Shown here one piece after another: positions 1 to 6,616 of a stretch of 25,186 nucleotides of DNA; position 1 is the first letter of the stretch; each line of letters opens with the position of its first letter. The stretch is from the NCBI GenBank assembly GCA_031178025.1, contig JAPSJU010000005.1:1-25186 (forward strand), written 5' to 3'. The notes under the pieces were generated by a model. It saw only the letters and a program-made list of their open reading frames with translations. It did no database searches and had not been told where the DNA came from. A program made the position numbers and the translations under genes. Source of the DNA: Agromyces sp. Lineage in GTDB: Bacteria > Actinomycetota > Actinomycetes > Actinomycetales > Microbacteriaceae.

Positions 1-142
1 GGCCCCGCGGGCGCGGGCGGCAGGCGCCGCGGCCCCGTGTCGTGCCGCGCGTCGCCCCGGTGCCTGGTTCCGCTCCGCGTGCCGCATGCGGGCCCGAGGG
101 TACCAAACCGAGTGGCATGCCGCCTGTGCCCGAAGTGCCGCG

Positions 143-148
143 TAGCCT
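143..148 (+). promoter_or_regulatory. Leaderless -10 box (TAGCCT) of the methyltransferase gene
   Basis: TAGCCT matches the actinobacterial TANNNT -10 consensus and ends 6 nt before the ATG at 155, which would place the transcription start at or next to the A of the ATG. No -35 box is obvious. The same arrangement recurs at several other genes in this window. Confidence 0.55.
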
Positions 149-154
149 TGGCGC

Positions 155-1282
155 ATGCCGTTCGACTTCGGTGCGCTGCGCCGCCACCCCGACGTCGAGG
201 GCCACGGCCTCGAGGCCGCGGATGCCGCCGACCGGCTGATCCTCGACGAGTCCGCCGCGCTCGTCGACGGCACCACGCCCGGTGAGCTCGTCGTGCTCGA
301 CGACGCGTACGGCGCGCTGGCGCTCGGCGCTGCCGCGGCGGGTGCCCGAGGCATCCGCGTGCACCAGGACCTCGTCACGGGAGAGCGGGCCCTCGCGCGC
401 AACGCCGACCGCGCCGGCCTCGCCGACGCCGTGCAGTCGCGTCCGCTGCGCGCCGACCTGTTCGCGGGCGCGCGGCTGGTGCTGCTGCGACTGCCGCGCT
501 CGCTGGATCGCCTCGACGAGCTCTCGGGACTGATCGCCCGCCACGTCGCGCCCGAGGCGGTCGTGGTCGCCGGCGGGCGCGTGAAGCACATGTCGCTCGC
601 GATGAACGAGGTGCTCGGCGCGTGGTTCGAGCGGGTCGACGTGTCGCACGCGCGGCAGAAGTCCCGGGTGCTCCTCGCGCGGCATCCGAGGCCCCACCGC
701 CTCCCGGCGCAGCCCGGCTGGCCGAGGGGCGAACGCCATGACGACGTCGGCGTCACCGTGGTCGCCCACGGCGGCGTGTTCGCGGGCACGGGCATCGACA
801 TCGGCACGCGATTCCTGCTCGAGCACCTCGGCGACGCGGTTCCGGATGCGGCGACGGCCGTCGACCTGGCATGCGGGTCGGGCGTGGTCGCCGCGTGGCT
901 GGCGCGCGCCCGCCCGGCACTGCGGGTCACGGCGACCGATCGCTCGGCGGCGGCGGCGGCGTCCGCCACGCAGACCGCCGAGGTGAACGGCGTCGCGGAC
1001 CGGGTGCGCGTGATGCAGGCTGACGGGATGGAGGCGCTGCCCGACGGCAGCGAGCGGCTCGTCGTCCTGAATCCCCCGTTCCACGCGGATGCCGCGGTCC
1101 ACACGGGCATCGCCCGGCACCTCTTCGCCGACGCCGCCCGGGTGCTCGAGCCGGGTGGCGAGCTGTGGTGCGTGTGGAACTCGCACCTGCGCTACCGGCC
1201 GCTCCTCGAGCGCACGGTCGGTCCGACCCGGCAGGTCGCGCGGAACGCCAAGTTCACCATCACCGCGTCGGAGCGGCCGTGA
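155..1282 (+). CDS. RlmG/RsmC-like rRNA (guanine-N2)-methyltransferase
   Basis: A 375-residue class I SAM-dependent methyltransferase. The C-terminal half carries the SAM-binding motif I (VDLACGSG, residues 236-243) and the NPPFH signature (306-310) typical of N2-guanine or N6-adenine methyltransferases. The N-terminal half looks like a degenerate copy of the same fold, as in E. coli RlmG (23S rRNA) and RsmC (16S rRNA), and the length matches RlmG. The likely role is methylation of a ribosomal guanine. The ATG at 155 follows a TAGCCT -10 box by exactly 6 nt with no Shine-Dalgarno, so the mRNA is probably leaderless. It appears to stand alone. The RNA and base specificity cannot be read from the sequence, so no gene symbol is given. 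Confidence 0.85.
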   Translation: MPFDFGALRRHPDVEGHGLEAADAADRLILDESAALVDGTTPGELVVLDDAYGALALGAAAAGARGIRVHQDLVTGERALARNADRAGLADAVQSRPLRADLFAGARLVLLRLPRSLDRLDELSGLIARHVAPEAVVVAGGRVKHMSLAMNEVLGAWFERVDVSHARQKSRVLLARHPRPHRLPAQPGWPRGERHDDVGVTVVAHGGVFAGTGIDIGTRFLLEHLGDAVPDAATAVDLACGSGVVAAWLARARPALRVTATDRSAAAAASATQTAEVNGVADRVRVMQADGMEALPDGSERLVVLNPPFHADAAVHTGIARHLFADAARVLEPGGELWCVWNSHLRYRPLLERTVGPTRQVARNAKFTITASERP

Positions 1283-1314
1283 GTATACGCGTCGCGCGCC
1301 TGTTTGTCCGCCTT

Positions 1315-1343
1315 TTGCTCGAGATTCATTCGGCGCGCAGAAT
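1315..1343 (+). promoter_or_regulatory. Putative sigma-A promoter of the EAL gene
   Basis: TTGCTC (1315-1320) and CAGAAT (1338-1343) are separated by 17 bp, in an unusually AT-rich patch for this genome. They lie about 40 bp upstream of the EAL gene start, which has its own ribosome binding site, so this would give an ordinary leadered transcript. Confidence 0.5.
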
Positions 1344-1382
1344 TTGCTGGGCGGCGTGAACAGTCCGCCTGGAGAGGACCAC

Positions 1383-2171
1383 ATGGTCGAGAAGCACCGC
1401 CTGTTGCGGGACCTGCGCTTCGCTGCCGCGCGCGGCGAGATCACCGCGCGCTTCCAGCCGCAGGTCGAGGTGCGTGCCGGGGGTGTGGTGGGCCTCGAGG
1501 CGCTCAGCCGCTGGCGGCATCCGCGGCTCGGTGAGCTTCCCCCGCGCGACTTCATCCCGCTCGCCGAGATGGGCGATTCGATGATGACCGTCGGCGACGC
1601 GATGATCGCGGCGGCGTGCCGGTACGGCGCCGGACTCGTGGCCGCCGGCCGGCGCATCGAGATCGCCGTGAACGTCGCGGCGATCCAGCTCACCCAGCGG
1701 CGCTTCGCGGCACAGGTGCTCGGTCACCTCGCGGCATCCGGCCAACCGCCCTCGCTGCTGACGCTCGAGCTCACGGAGACCCGGCCGTCACCGGCGAAGG
1801 CCGCGGGAACCCTCGCCGGCGTGCGCTCGATGGGCGTGGGTGTCTCGATCGACGACGTGCGGACCGTCGAGGAGGCGGTGATCCGCACGCGCGCCCTGCC
1901 CGTCACGGAACTGAAGGTCGACCGCTCCGTCATCCAGCAGCTGCCCGGTGACGGGACCGCGGCCGCCCAGCTCGTGCGGTTCGCGCAGGATCACGGCATG
2001 CGCTCGGTCGCGGAAGGCGTCGAGACCGAGGAGCAGTGGCATGCCGTGCGCGACCTCGGGTTCGACCGGGCGCAGGGCTTCCTGTTCGGCCGCCCGCTTC
2101 CCGCAGAGCAGATGACGTCCGTGCTCGCCGGGCACCCCGAGCATCACTCCGCCGGACGCACCGCCGGCTGA
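1383..2171 (+). CDS. Stand-alone EAL-domain protein (c-di-GMP phosphodiesterase or sensor)
   Basis: A 262-residue protein consisting almost entirely of one EAL domain. Visible motifs are EALSRW (EAL at 39-41), NVAAIQL (N97), LELTE (128-132), DD (157-158), LKVD (177-180), AEGVE (210-214) and the Q231-G-F-L-F-G-RP tail. EAL domains hydrolyse c-di-GMP to pGpG. Most metal and catalytic positions are present, but the loop-6 DDFGTG segment reads DDVRTV, a change often linked to low or absent activity. The ATG at 1383 is chosen because GGAGAGG lies 5 nt upstream and because the domain starts just after it; the open frame further upstream overlaps the methyltransferase gene. The gene converges on a minus-strand set that includes a GGDEF protein, with only 4 nt between the stop codons. 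It has no sensor domain of its own. Confidence 0.88.
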   Translation: MVEKHRLLRDLRFAAARGEITARFQPQVEVRAGGVVGLEALSRWRHPRLGELPPRDFIPLAEMGDSMMTVGDAMIAAACRYGAGLVAAGRRIEIAVNVAAIQLTQRRFAAQVLGHLAASGQPPSLLTLELTETRPSPAKAAGTLAGVRSMGVGVSIDDVRTVEEAVIRTRALPVTELKVDRSVIQQLPGDGTAAAQLVRFAQDHGMRSVAEGVETEEQWHAVRDLGFDRAQGFLFGRPLPAEQMTSVLAGHPEHHSAGRTAG

Positions 2172-2175
2172 TCGG

Positions 2176-2454
2176 TCAGAGCGACGAGTAGGGATCCTCG
2201 AAGGGCTCAGCGGACTCGGGCTCGTGCTCGCCGCCGCTCGGCTCCGCGGCTTCTCCGCCGACGTCGATCTGCGTCCACGTCACGGGCATCCCCGGCGAGA
2301 AGAGGATGTCGATGCCGGGGCCACCACGCAGCGGCGGGATGTTCACGTAGCCGCCCCCGGCCTGGATGGCCGCGAGGATCTTGCCACGCAGTTCCTCGAC
2401 CGGGTCGGCGAGGAAGTAGTCCTTGCCGTCGACCGTCAGGCGGTTGATCTTCAC
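2176..2454 (-). CDS. Hypothetical 92-aa protein
   Basis: A small soluble protein of 92 residues that I do not recognise. The first two thirds look like a compact mixed alpha/beta domain: an opening MKINRLTVDGKDYFLAD strand pair, a helix (residues 19-33), then a Pro/Gly-rich stretch, IPPLRGGPGIDILFSPG, ending in TWTQIDV. The last 25 residues are acidic, low-complexity and probably disordered. It starts at GTG 2454, with GGAG about 8 nt upstream. It is the last gene of a minus-strand series, 43 nt after the second of two ~100-aa paralogs, so co-transcription is likely. Its stop is 4 nt from that of the convergent EAL gene. Confidence 0.6.
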   Translation of the reverse strand: MKINRLTVDGKDYFLADPVEELRGKILAAIQAGGGYVNIPPLRGGPGIDILFSPGMPVTWTQIDVGGEAAEPSGGEHEPESAEPFEDPYSSL

Positions 2455-2497
2455 AGCGTGACTCCGTTCTTCCGTGTGTCGTGGTGTGCTCGGCCGG

Positions 2498-2812
2498 TCA
2501 TTTCGCGGCGACCTCAGGGGGTTCCGGGATCGCCTGCAGGCCCGCGGGACTGTTCGCGCCGTCCATGAGCGCTTCGAGCCACTGCCGGTTGAGCTTCGGA
2601 TGCCGGTTGCCGCTGTACTTGAAGTGCACCGGAACGTACGGGCTGATCCAGATCGCGCTGCGGCCGCTGCCGCGCTCGACGCCGTGGCTCCACGTGAACA
2701 TGAACTGCTCGCCGCGGCGCAGCTTCGCCGCGATCACGAACTGCAGATGGGCGAGGGTGCGGTCCTCGATCTCGAATTCCGAGATACGCGTGCCGTAGAT
2801 CAACTGTCCCAC
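2498..2812 (-). CDS. DUF7882-like small protein, copy 2
   Basis: A 104-residue protein, clearly paralogous to the next gene upstream (2856-3158). Both share a DRTLxHLQxVI helix, a KLRRGExFxFTW strand, a Ser/Val-W-I/C-S-P strand, LNxxWLE and an ANSxxGL segment near a proline-rich end. From memory this family (DUF7882) is common in Microbacteriaceae and is often mislabelled ATP-dependent DNA ligase; the protein is far too small and has no KxDG nucleotidyltransferase motif. Its function is unknown. The GTG start at 2812 is supported by GAGGAGGAG just upstream and by alignment with the paralog. It lies 43 nt after copy 1 and 43 nt before the 92-aa gene, which suggests one transcript. It has no signal peptide or membrane segment. 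Confidence 0.72.
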   Translation of the reverse strand: MGQLIYGTRISEFEIEDRTLAHLQFVIAAKLRRGEQFMFTWSHGVERGSGRSAIWISPYVPVHFKYSGNRHPKLNRQWLEALMDGANSPAGLQAIPEPPEVAAK

Positions 2813-2855
2813 TCTGCTCCTCCTCGTTCCATCCGTCGTGACGCTGCGCCGAGGG

Positions 2856-3158
2856 TCACGACGCGGGCTCGGGCTCGGGCACCAGGCGCAGGCCGCCGGC
2901 CGAGTTCGCGGCCTTCGTCAGCACCTCGAGCCAGCGCGGGTTCAGCTCGGGCGGCTCCGCGCCCTCGAACTGGAACGACATCGGGATGGTCGGACTGCAC
3001 CACACCGACGTGCGGCGCGGCTGCTCGGACTCCTCGATCCAGGTGAAGGCGAAGTGCTCGCCCCGGCGCAGCTTCGACCAGATCACCACCTGCAGGTGGC
3101 CGAGCGTCCGATCGTCCATCTCCGTCGAGATTCTCGAGTCATAGGTCATGGTTCCCAT
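2856..3158 (-). CDS. DUF7882-like small protein, copy 1
   Basis: A 100-residue soluble protein paralogous to its downstream neighbour and collinear with it from the first residue (MGTMTYDSRI against MGQLIYGTRI), which supports the ATG at 3158. Conserved blocks are DRTLGHLQVVI (residues 16-26), KLRRGEHFAFTW, LNPRWLE and ANSAGGL, then a PEPEPAS tail. The high number of Trp and aromatic residues in predicted strands suggests a small beta-rich domain. No catalytic motif is visible. It follows the GGDEF cyclase gene by 55 nt on the same strand, so it may be co-expressed with the RsbQ/PAS-GGDEF module. Any c-di-GMP link is inferred from position only. Confidence 0.72.
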   Translation of the reverse strand: MGTMTYDSRISTEMDDRTLGHLQVVIWSKLRRGEHFAFTWIEESEQPRRTSVWCSPTIPMSFQFEGAEPPELNPRWLEVLTKAANSAGGLRLVPEPEPAS

Positions 3159-3213
3159 GTCGCCCCCGTTCGAAGGTCGTCTGCATTCGTGGCCCGGATG
3201 TCGCGTGCTCGCA

Positions 3214-4662
3214 TCACAGGGTCACCGAGGTCACCCGGTCACGACCGCCGTGCTTCGACGAGTACATCGCCTCGTCGGCCACCCGCACGAGACGATCAGC
3301 GCTCACCGCATCGCCGCTGCGCGGAACCCACGTGACGACGCCGATGCTCGCCGCGATAGTGTATCGCGCCGGCACGCTCGTGAGCGGACGACGCACTTCG
3401 CTCCGGAAGCGTTCCGCGATCACCGCACCGGCGCTCGCGTCGGCGTCGTCGCAGATGACGACGAACTCGTCGCCGCCGTACCGGGCGGGGAGGTCGCCGC
3501 CGCGCGCGACGCTGCGGAGCCGGCCGGCCACTTCGACGAGCACCTGGTCGCCGACGCGGTGGCCCAGGTCGTCGTTGATGGCCTTGAAGCCGTCGAGGTC
3601 GAGGAACACGAGCGACAGCGGGCGTCCGCTTCTCGCCGCGGTGGCGATGCTCGCCTCGAGCCGCTCTCCGAGGAGCTTGCGGTTGGCGAGGCCGGTCAGC
3701 TGGTCGTGCAGCGCGCGGTGCTCGAGCTCCCCCTGCAGCCGGATCCGCCGGAGGATCTGCGCCGCCTGCCGCGCGAGCGCGGCCTGCATGTCACGTGTCT
3801 CGGGGTCCGAGGCGCGGTCGCGCCCGAAGAAGCAGAGGATGACCCCGAAGGACTCCGTGGAGGTGCGGAGGGGGGCGATGGTGAGCGCGGCGAGGCGCCG
3901 CTCGTGCAGCGCGTCGTCGAGCCCGGGAACGATGCTGCGCGCCTGGTCGAGGCTCGTGATCGCGACGATCTCCCCGCTCTCGATCGCGTGATGGGCGAGT
4001 CCGCGGAGCCCGGCGTCGAGCAGCGCCGGCGTCTCCTCCTCCCCGGCAGCGAGTGCGAGGTCGCCGTCGGGCTCGGCGAGGAGCACCGCGGCGGTCGTCG
4101 CCCGCAGTGCGACGCGGGCGCTCTCTGCCAGCGCGAGCGCGAGCGAAGCGGCCGACTCCGCGGCGCCGAATGCGCTCGTGGCATCCTGCAGCACGCGCAC
4201 CCGGGCCTCCGATGCCTCCGCCTCTCGCCGTGCGGCGAGCAGCTGGCGCTCGTAGTCCTGGCGTTCGGTGGCGTCGAACACGGCGGTGCGGATGCTCACC
4301 GGCTCCCCGTCATCGCCCAGCACGGCGATGGCATTGACGAGGATCGGCAGCTCCGTGCCGTCGGCGCATTCGACGTTGAGTGCGACCTCCCGCACCTCGC
4401 CAGCCAGCCGCAGCACCATGGCGTAGCGCGTCTCATGGAACAGCTGCCCAGACGTGGTCAGCAGGTCCATGAACGGCGTCCCGACGATCGCCTCGCGACG
4501 GTGGCCCGTCCACTTCTCGAACGTGCGGTTGACCCGCGTGATGATCCCGTCGGGCGTCGTCGTCAGGTACCCGCACGGTGCGTGCTCGAAGAGCTCGGTG
4601 TCCGTGTCGTCGGGCCGTGACAGGTCACCGGCGATGTCGGGAGGCATCGAGTCCAGGCTCAT
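3214..4662 (-). CDS. PAS-GAF-GGDEF diguanylate cyclase, RsbQ-partner type
   Basis: A 482-residue cytoplasmic signalling protein. Domains in order: PAS (about 21-135), a short coiled linker (135-160), GAF (about 155-305) and GGDEF (about 315-480). The active site GGDEF is intact (396-400), and an RxxD inhibitory site (RGGD, 387-390) sits exactly five residues before it, so this should be an active, product-inhibited cyclase making c-di-GMP from two GTP. The PAS segment (HAPCGYLTTTPDGIITRVN; FHETRY; REVALNV) resembles the PAS domain of RsbP-type phosphatases, the partner of the hydrolase RsbQ. The preceding gene encodes an RsbQ homolog whose stop overlaps this start by 4 nt (ATGA), implying translational coupling and a physical pair. 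No transmembrane segment is visible. Confidence 0.92.
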   Translation of the reverse strand: MSLDSMPPDIAGDLSRPDDTDTELFEHAPCGYLTTTPDGIITRVNRTFEKWTGHRREAIVGTPFMDLLTTSGQLFHETRYAMVLRLAGEVREVALNVECADGTELPILVNAIAVLGDDGEPVSIRTAVFDATERQDYERQLLAARREAEASEARVRVLQDATSAFGAAESAASLALALAESARVALRATTAAVLLAEPDGDLALAAGEEETPALLDAGLRGLAHHAIESGEIVAITSLDQARSIVPGLDDALHERRLAALTIAPLRTSTESFGVILCFFGRDRASDPETRDMQAALARQAAQILRRIRLQGELEHRALHDQLTGLANRKLLGERLEASIATAARSGRPLSLVFLDLDGFKAINDDLGHRVGDQVLVEVAGRLRSVARGGDLPARYGGDEFVVICDDADASAGAVIAERFRSEVRRPLTSVPARYTIAASIGVVTWVPRSGDAVSADRLVRVADEAMYSSKHGGRDRVTSVTL

Positions 4663-5480
4663 CCGAGGAAGGCCCGGATCTCCTCGACGAGCTCGTCGGG
4701 CGCGGAGAGGTTCGGGCAGTGCCCGGTGGCCGAGAGCTGCACGAACCGGCTCCCGGCGATCTGCTCATGCACGTAACGGCCGACCGGGGTCGGGGCGATG
4801 GCGTCTTCGGAGCACTGCAGGACGAGGGTGGGCGTGCGCACGCCTGCGAGGTCGCGACGGTTGTCGGAGAGGAAGGTCACTCTCGCGAAATGGCGGGCGA
4901 TGCCGGGGTCGACGCTGCAGAAGCTCTCGGTGAGCTTCTCGCCGAGCTCGGGGCGGTCGAGGTTGCCCATGATCAGCGGAGCCATCGTCGCCGACCACCC
5001 GAGGTAGTTGGCGTCGAGCGCATCGAGCAGCCCGTCGATGTCGGCCTGCTGGAACGTGCCGGGGTATCCCTCTTCGGCCACGTACCGGGGTGACGGTCCG
5101 ACGAGCACGAGCGCGCCGAAACGCGACGGGTCGTGCGTTGCGGCGAGGACGCCCACCATCGCGGCGACCGAGTGGCCGACGAACACGACGTCCCGCAGGT
5201 CGAGGGTGTCGAGGATCTCGAGGAGGTCGTCGGCGTAGCCGTGCAGCGAGTCGTACTTCGCCGGGTCGTACGCCGAGAGGTCGGATGACCCGGCGCCGAC
5301 CGCATCGAAGAGCACGACGCGGTGGTCGGCCTCGAACTGCGGAGCGACGACGTTCCACATCTCCTTGCTGCAGCCGAAGCCGTGCGCGAAGACGATCGGT
5401 CGCGCTGCGGCGTCACCGGTCACGCTCACGTTGTTGCGGCGCAGCACGCCGAGGTCGGAAGCGGGAGGGGATGTCGTCAT
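4659..5480 (-). CDS. rsbQ: RsbQ-family alpha/beta hydrolase (signalling partner of the PAS domain)
   Basis: A 273-residue alpha/beta hydrolase, collinear over its whole length with B. subtilis RsbQ as I recall it: HGFGC near residue 33, nucleophile motif GHSVAA (S104), LVGPSPRY (127-133), a cap with FCSVDP, acid D226 in SEDAIAP and H254 in TGHCPN. RsbQ is required for energy-stress signalling through the PAS domain of RsbP and probably supplies or processes a small hydrophobic ligand. Here the partner is the PAS-GAF-GGDEF cyclase that follows with an ATGA overlap. The ATG at 5480 is preferred (AGGA 5 nt upstream, N-terminus as in the family). An in-frame ATG at 5549 with GGAGG just upstream would add 23 residues, including a Pro-Asp repeat, and cannot be excluded. 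Confidence 0.9.
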   Translation of the reverse strand: MTTSPPASDLGVLRRNNVSVTGDAAARPIVFAHGFGCSKEMWNVVAPQFEADHRVVLFDAVGAGSSDLSAYDPAKYDSLHGYADDLLEILDTLDLRDVVFVGHSVAAMVGVLAATHDPSRFGALVLVGPSPRYVAEEGYPGTFQQADIDGLLDALDANYLGWSATMAPLIMGNLDRPELGEKLTESFCSVDPGIARHFARVTFLSDNRRDLAGVRTPTLVLQCSEDAIAPTPVGRYVHEQIAGSRFVQLSATGHCPNLSAPDELVEEIRAFLG

Positions 5481-5493
5481 GCTCTTCCTGCGA

Positions 5494-5522
5494 GGGTCGG
5501 GGTCGGGGTCGGGGGTCGGGGG
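5494..5522 (+). repeat. G-tract repeat with G-quadruplex potential
   Basis: Five runs of three to five G separated each time by TC (G runs at 5494-5496, 5499-5502, 5505-5508, 5511-5515 and 5518-5522). This fits a four-tract intramolecular G-quadruplex with 2-nt loops. It lies 14-42 nt upstream of the preferred start of the rsbQ-like gene. The G-rich strand is the template for that gene, so the RNA would be C-rich. If the upstream start is used, the repeat encodes Pro-Asp dipeptides. Confidence 0.6.
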
Positions 5523-5564
5523 ACGGCGAACCGGGGAAGCGTCGGACATGCCTCCGTCCTTCGG

Positions 5565-5570
5565 ACTCTA
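5565..5570 (-). promoter_or_regulatory. Putative -10 box for the rsbQ-GGDEF operon
   Basis: On the minus strand this reads TAGAGT, matching TANNNT, and lies 15 nt before the alternative ATG at 5549 and 84 nt before the preferred ATG at 5480. No convincing -35 box is seen at 17-18 bp. It is one of few promoter-like elements in the 254-bp divergent region. Confidence 0.35.
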
Positions 5571-5619
5571 CCGTCCGCGATGCGAGCGCGGAGAGTCGGA
5601 GAAGGGATGTCAAGGGGGG

Positions 5620-5649
5620 TTGACTCGGAGCCCCCGCGGTCGGTAATGC
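5620..5649 (+). promoter_or_regulatory. Possible forward promoter in the divergent region before clpS
   Basis: TTGACT (5620-5625) and TAATGC (5644-5649) are separated by 18 bp and could drive the clpS-DUF2017 pair. The -10 lacks the final T. A second, leaderless-style element (CAGGCT, 5723-5728) lies 6 nt before the clpS GTG. Apart from these elements and the G-tract repeat, I see nothing else in 5481-5734. Confidence 0.35.
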
Positions 5650-5734
5650 GGATTCGGACCGCACCGTGGATGATTCGGCGGGGAGGCGCCGCATCCGGCT
5701 TTCGGCGGCGGCGTGCTCGTGTCAGGCTTGGAGG

Positions 5735-6025
5735 GTGACCTCGACCCTCGAACAGCATGCCACGAACCTCCGGCAGGAGTCCGCGGCCGAGGTCCCCTGG
5801 CGCACCGTGGTGTGGGACGATCCGGTCAACCTCATGACGTACGTGAGCTTCGTGTTCCGGCGCTACTTCGGGTACTCGCGCGAGAAGGCGGAGCGGCTCA
5901 TGCTGCAGGTGCACACCGAGGGCCGGGCGGTCGTCGCGACGGGCAACCGCGAGGCCATGGAGCGGCACGTCCAGGCGATGCACGGCTACGGACTCCAGGC
6001 GACCGTATCGAAGGTCGAGCCGTGA
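5735..6025 (+). CDS. clpS: ClpS, N-end rule adaptor of the Clp protease
   Basis: A 96-residue ClpS protein. The core runs from PWRTVVWDDPVNLMTYV through RRYFGYSREKAERLMLQVHTEG to the final GYGLQATVSKVEP. The DDPVNLMTYV segment forms the pocket that recognises destabilising N-terminal residues, and the helix after it contacts the ClpC/ClpA N-domain. ClpS delivers N-degron substrates to the Clp protease in the cytosol. The GTG at 5735 is preferred: it gives the usual ClpS length and follows CAGGCT by 6 nt, the leaderless spacing used elsewhere here. An upstream ATG at 5666 would add an unlikely Arg/Cys-rich extension. The stop overlaps the start of the DUF2017 gene (GTGA), a pairing common in actinobacteria. 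Confidence 0.93.
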   Translation: MTSTLEQHATNLRQESAAEVPWRTVVWDDPVNLMTYVSFVFRRYFGYSREKAERLMLQVHTEGRAVVATGNREAMERHVQAMHGYGLQATVSKVEP

Positions 6026-6516
6026 TCGTCGCCGGCCGCAGCGGCGGCGAGGGCGTGCGGCTCGTCCTCGAGAGCGAGGAGGCCATGCTGCTCTCCGAGC
6101 TCGCCGACCAGGTCGACTCGGTGCTCCTGCTCGGGGAGGACGACGACCCGGCGCTCGGCAGGCTCCTGCCGAGCGCCTACATCGACGACGCCTCGGCGTC
6201 CCGGGAGTTCGCGCGGTACACCCGCGACAGCCTCGTGGACGGCAAGCGGCAGGCGGCACAGCAGGTGCGCGACGCGACGGCCGTGGAGGCGGTCGAGGAC
6301 GGCGTCGTGCAGATCGAGCTCGACCAGTCCGAGGCCTGGAGCTGGCTCACCTTCCTCACCGACCTCCGGCTCATCCTCGCCGAGCGGGTCGGCGTCATCG
6401 AAGAGGGCGACGACACCGCTGACGAGACCCGCGACGACTACCTGCGCGCCGCCTACGAGTGGGCCGGCTTCGTGCAGGGTTCCATGCTCGAGGTGCTCGA
6501 TCCGACGGACTCGTGA
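6022..6516 (+). CDS. DUF2017 family protein
   Basis: A 164-residue acidic, mostly helical soluble protein of the actinobacterial DUF2017 family, usually encoded directly downstream of clpS. Visible features are an N-terminal strand region (VRLVLESEEAMLLSELADQV), a segment LLPSAYIDDASASREFARYTRD about a third of the way along, and a C-terminal helical part with SWLTFLTDLRLILAERVG and YEWAGFVQGSMLEVLDP. The GTG start at 6022 overlaps the clpS stop in a 4-nt GTGA, so translation is coupled. The biochemical role is unknown; the fixed pairing with clpS suggests a link to Clp proteolysis, which is inference. No membrane segment or catalytic motif is evident. Confidence 0.85.
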   Translation: MIVAGRSGGEGVRLVLESEEAMLLSELADQVDSVLLLGEDDDPALGRLLPSAYIDDASASREFARYTRDSLVDGKRQAAQQVRDATAVEAVEDGVVQIELDQSEAWSWLTFLTDLRLILAERVGVIEEGDDTADETRDDYLRAAYEWAGFVQGSMLEVLDPTDS

Positions 6517-6605
6517 TGCCGTCGGCGCACCGTCGCCGATGTGAATCCTCCGAGAACCGCTGTGGGGCGCCCGTCCACCCCTGTCGTTGCATCCGCCGCC
6601 GTGCT

Positions 6606-6611
6606 TAGGGT
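6606..6611 (+). promoter_or_regulatory. Leaderless -10 box (TAGGGT) of the polyketide synthase cluster
   Basis: TAGGGT ends 5 nt before the ATG at 6617, with no Shine-Dalgarno sequence between them. The transcript for the three-gene cluster would start at or next to the ATG. The upstream -35 region is weak (TGTCGT, about 18 bp away). Confidence 0.55.
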
Positions 6612-6616
6612 GAGGC

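Noticed and set aside
1..154. A coding region before the first methyltransferase
   Set aside because: Short open frames here are Arg/Pro/Cys-rich with no motif. Only small palindromes such as CCGCATGCGG (82-91) are present, and these are common by chance in GC-rich DNA.
2498..3158. Annotation of the two ~100-aa paralogs as ATP-dependent DNA ligase
   Set aside because: The proteins are far too short and lack the KxDG motif and any nucleotidyltransferase motif; the label is a known propagated error for this family, as far as I recall.
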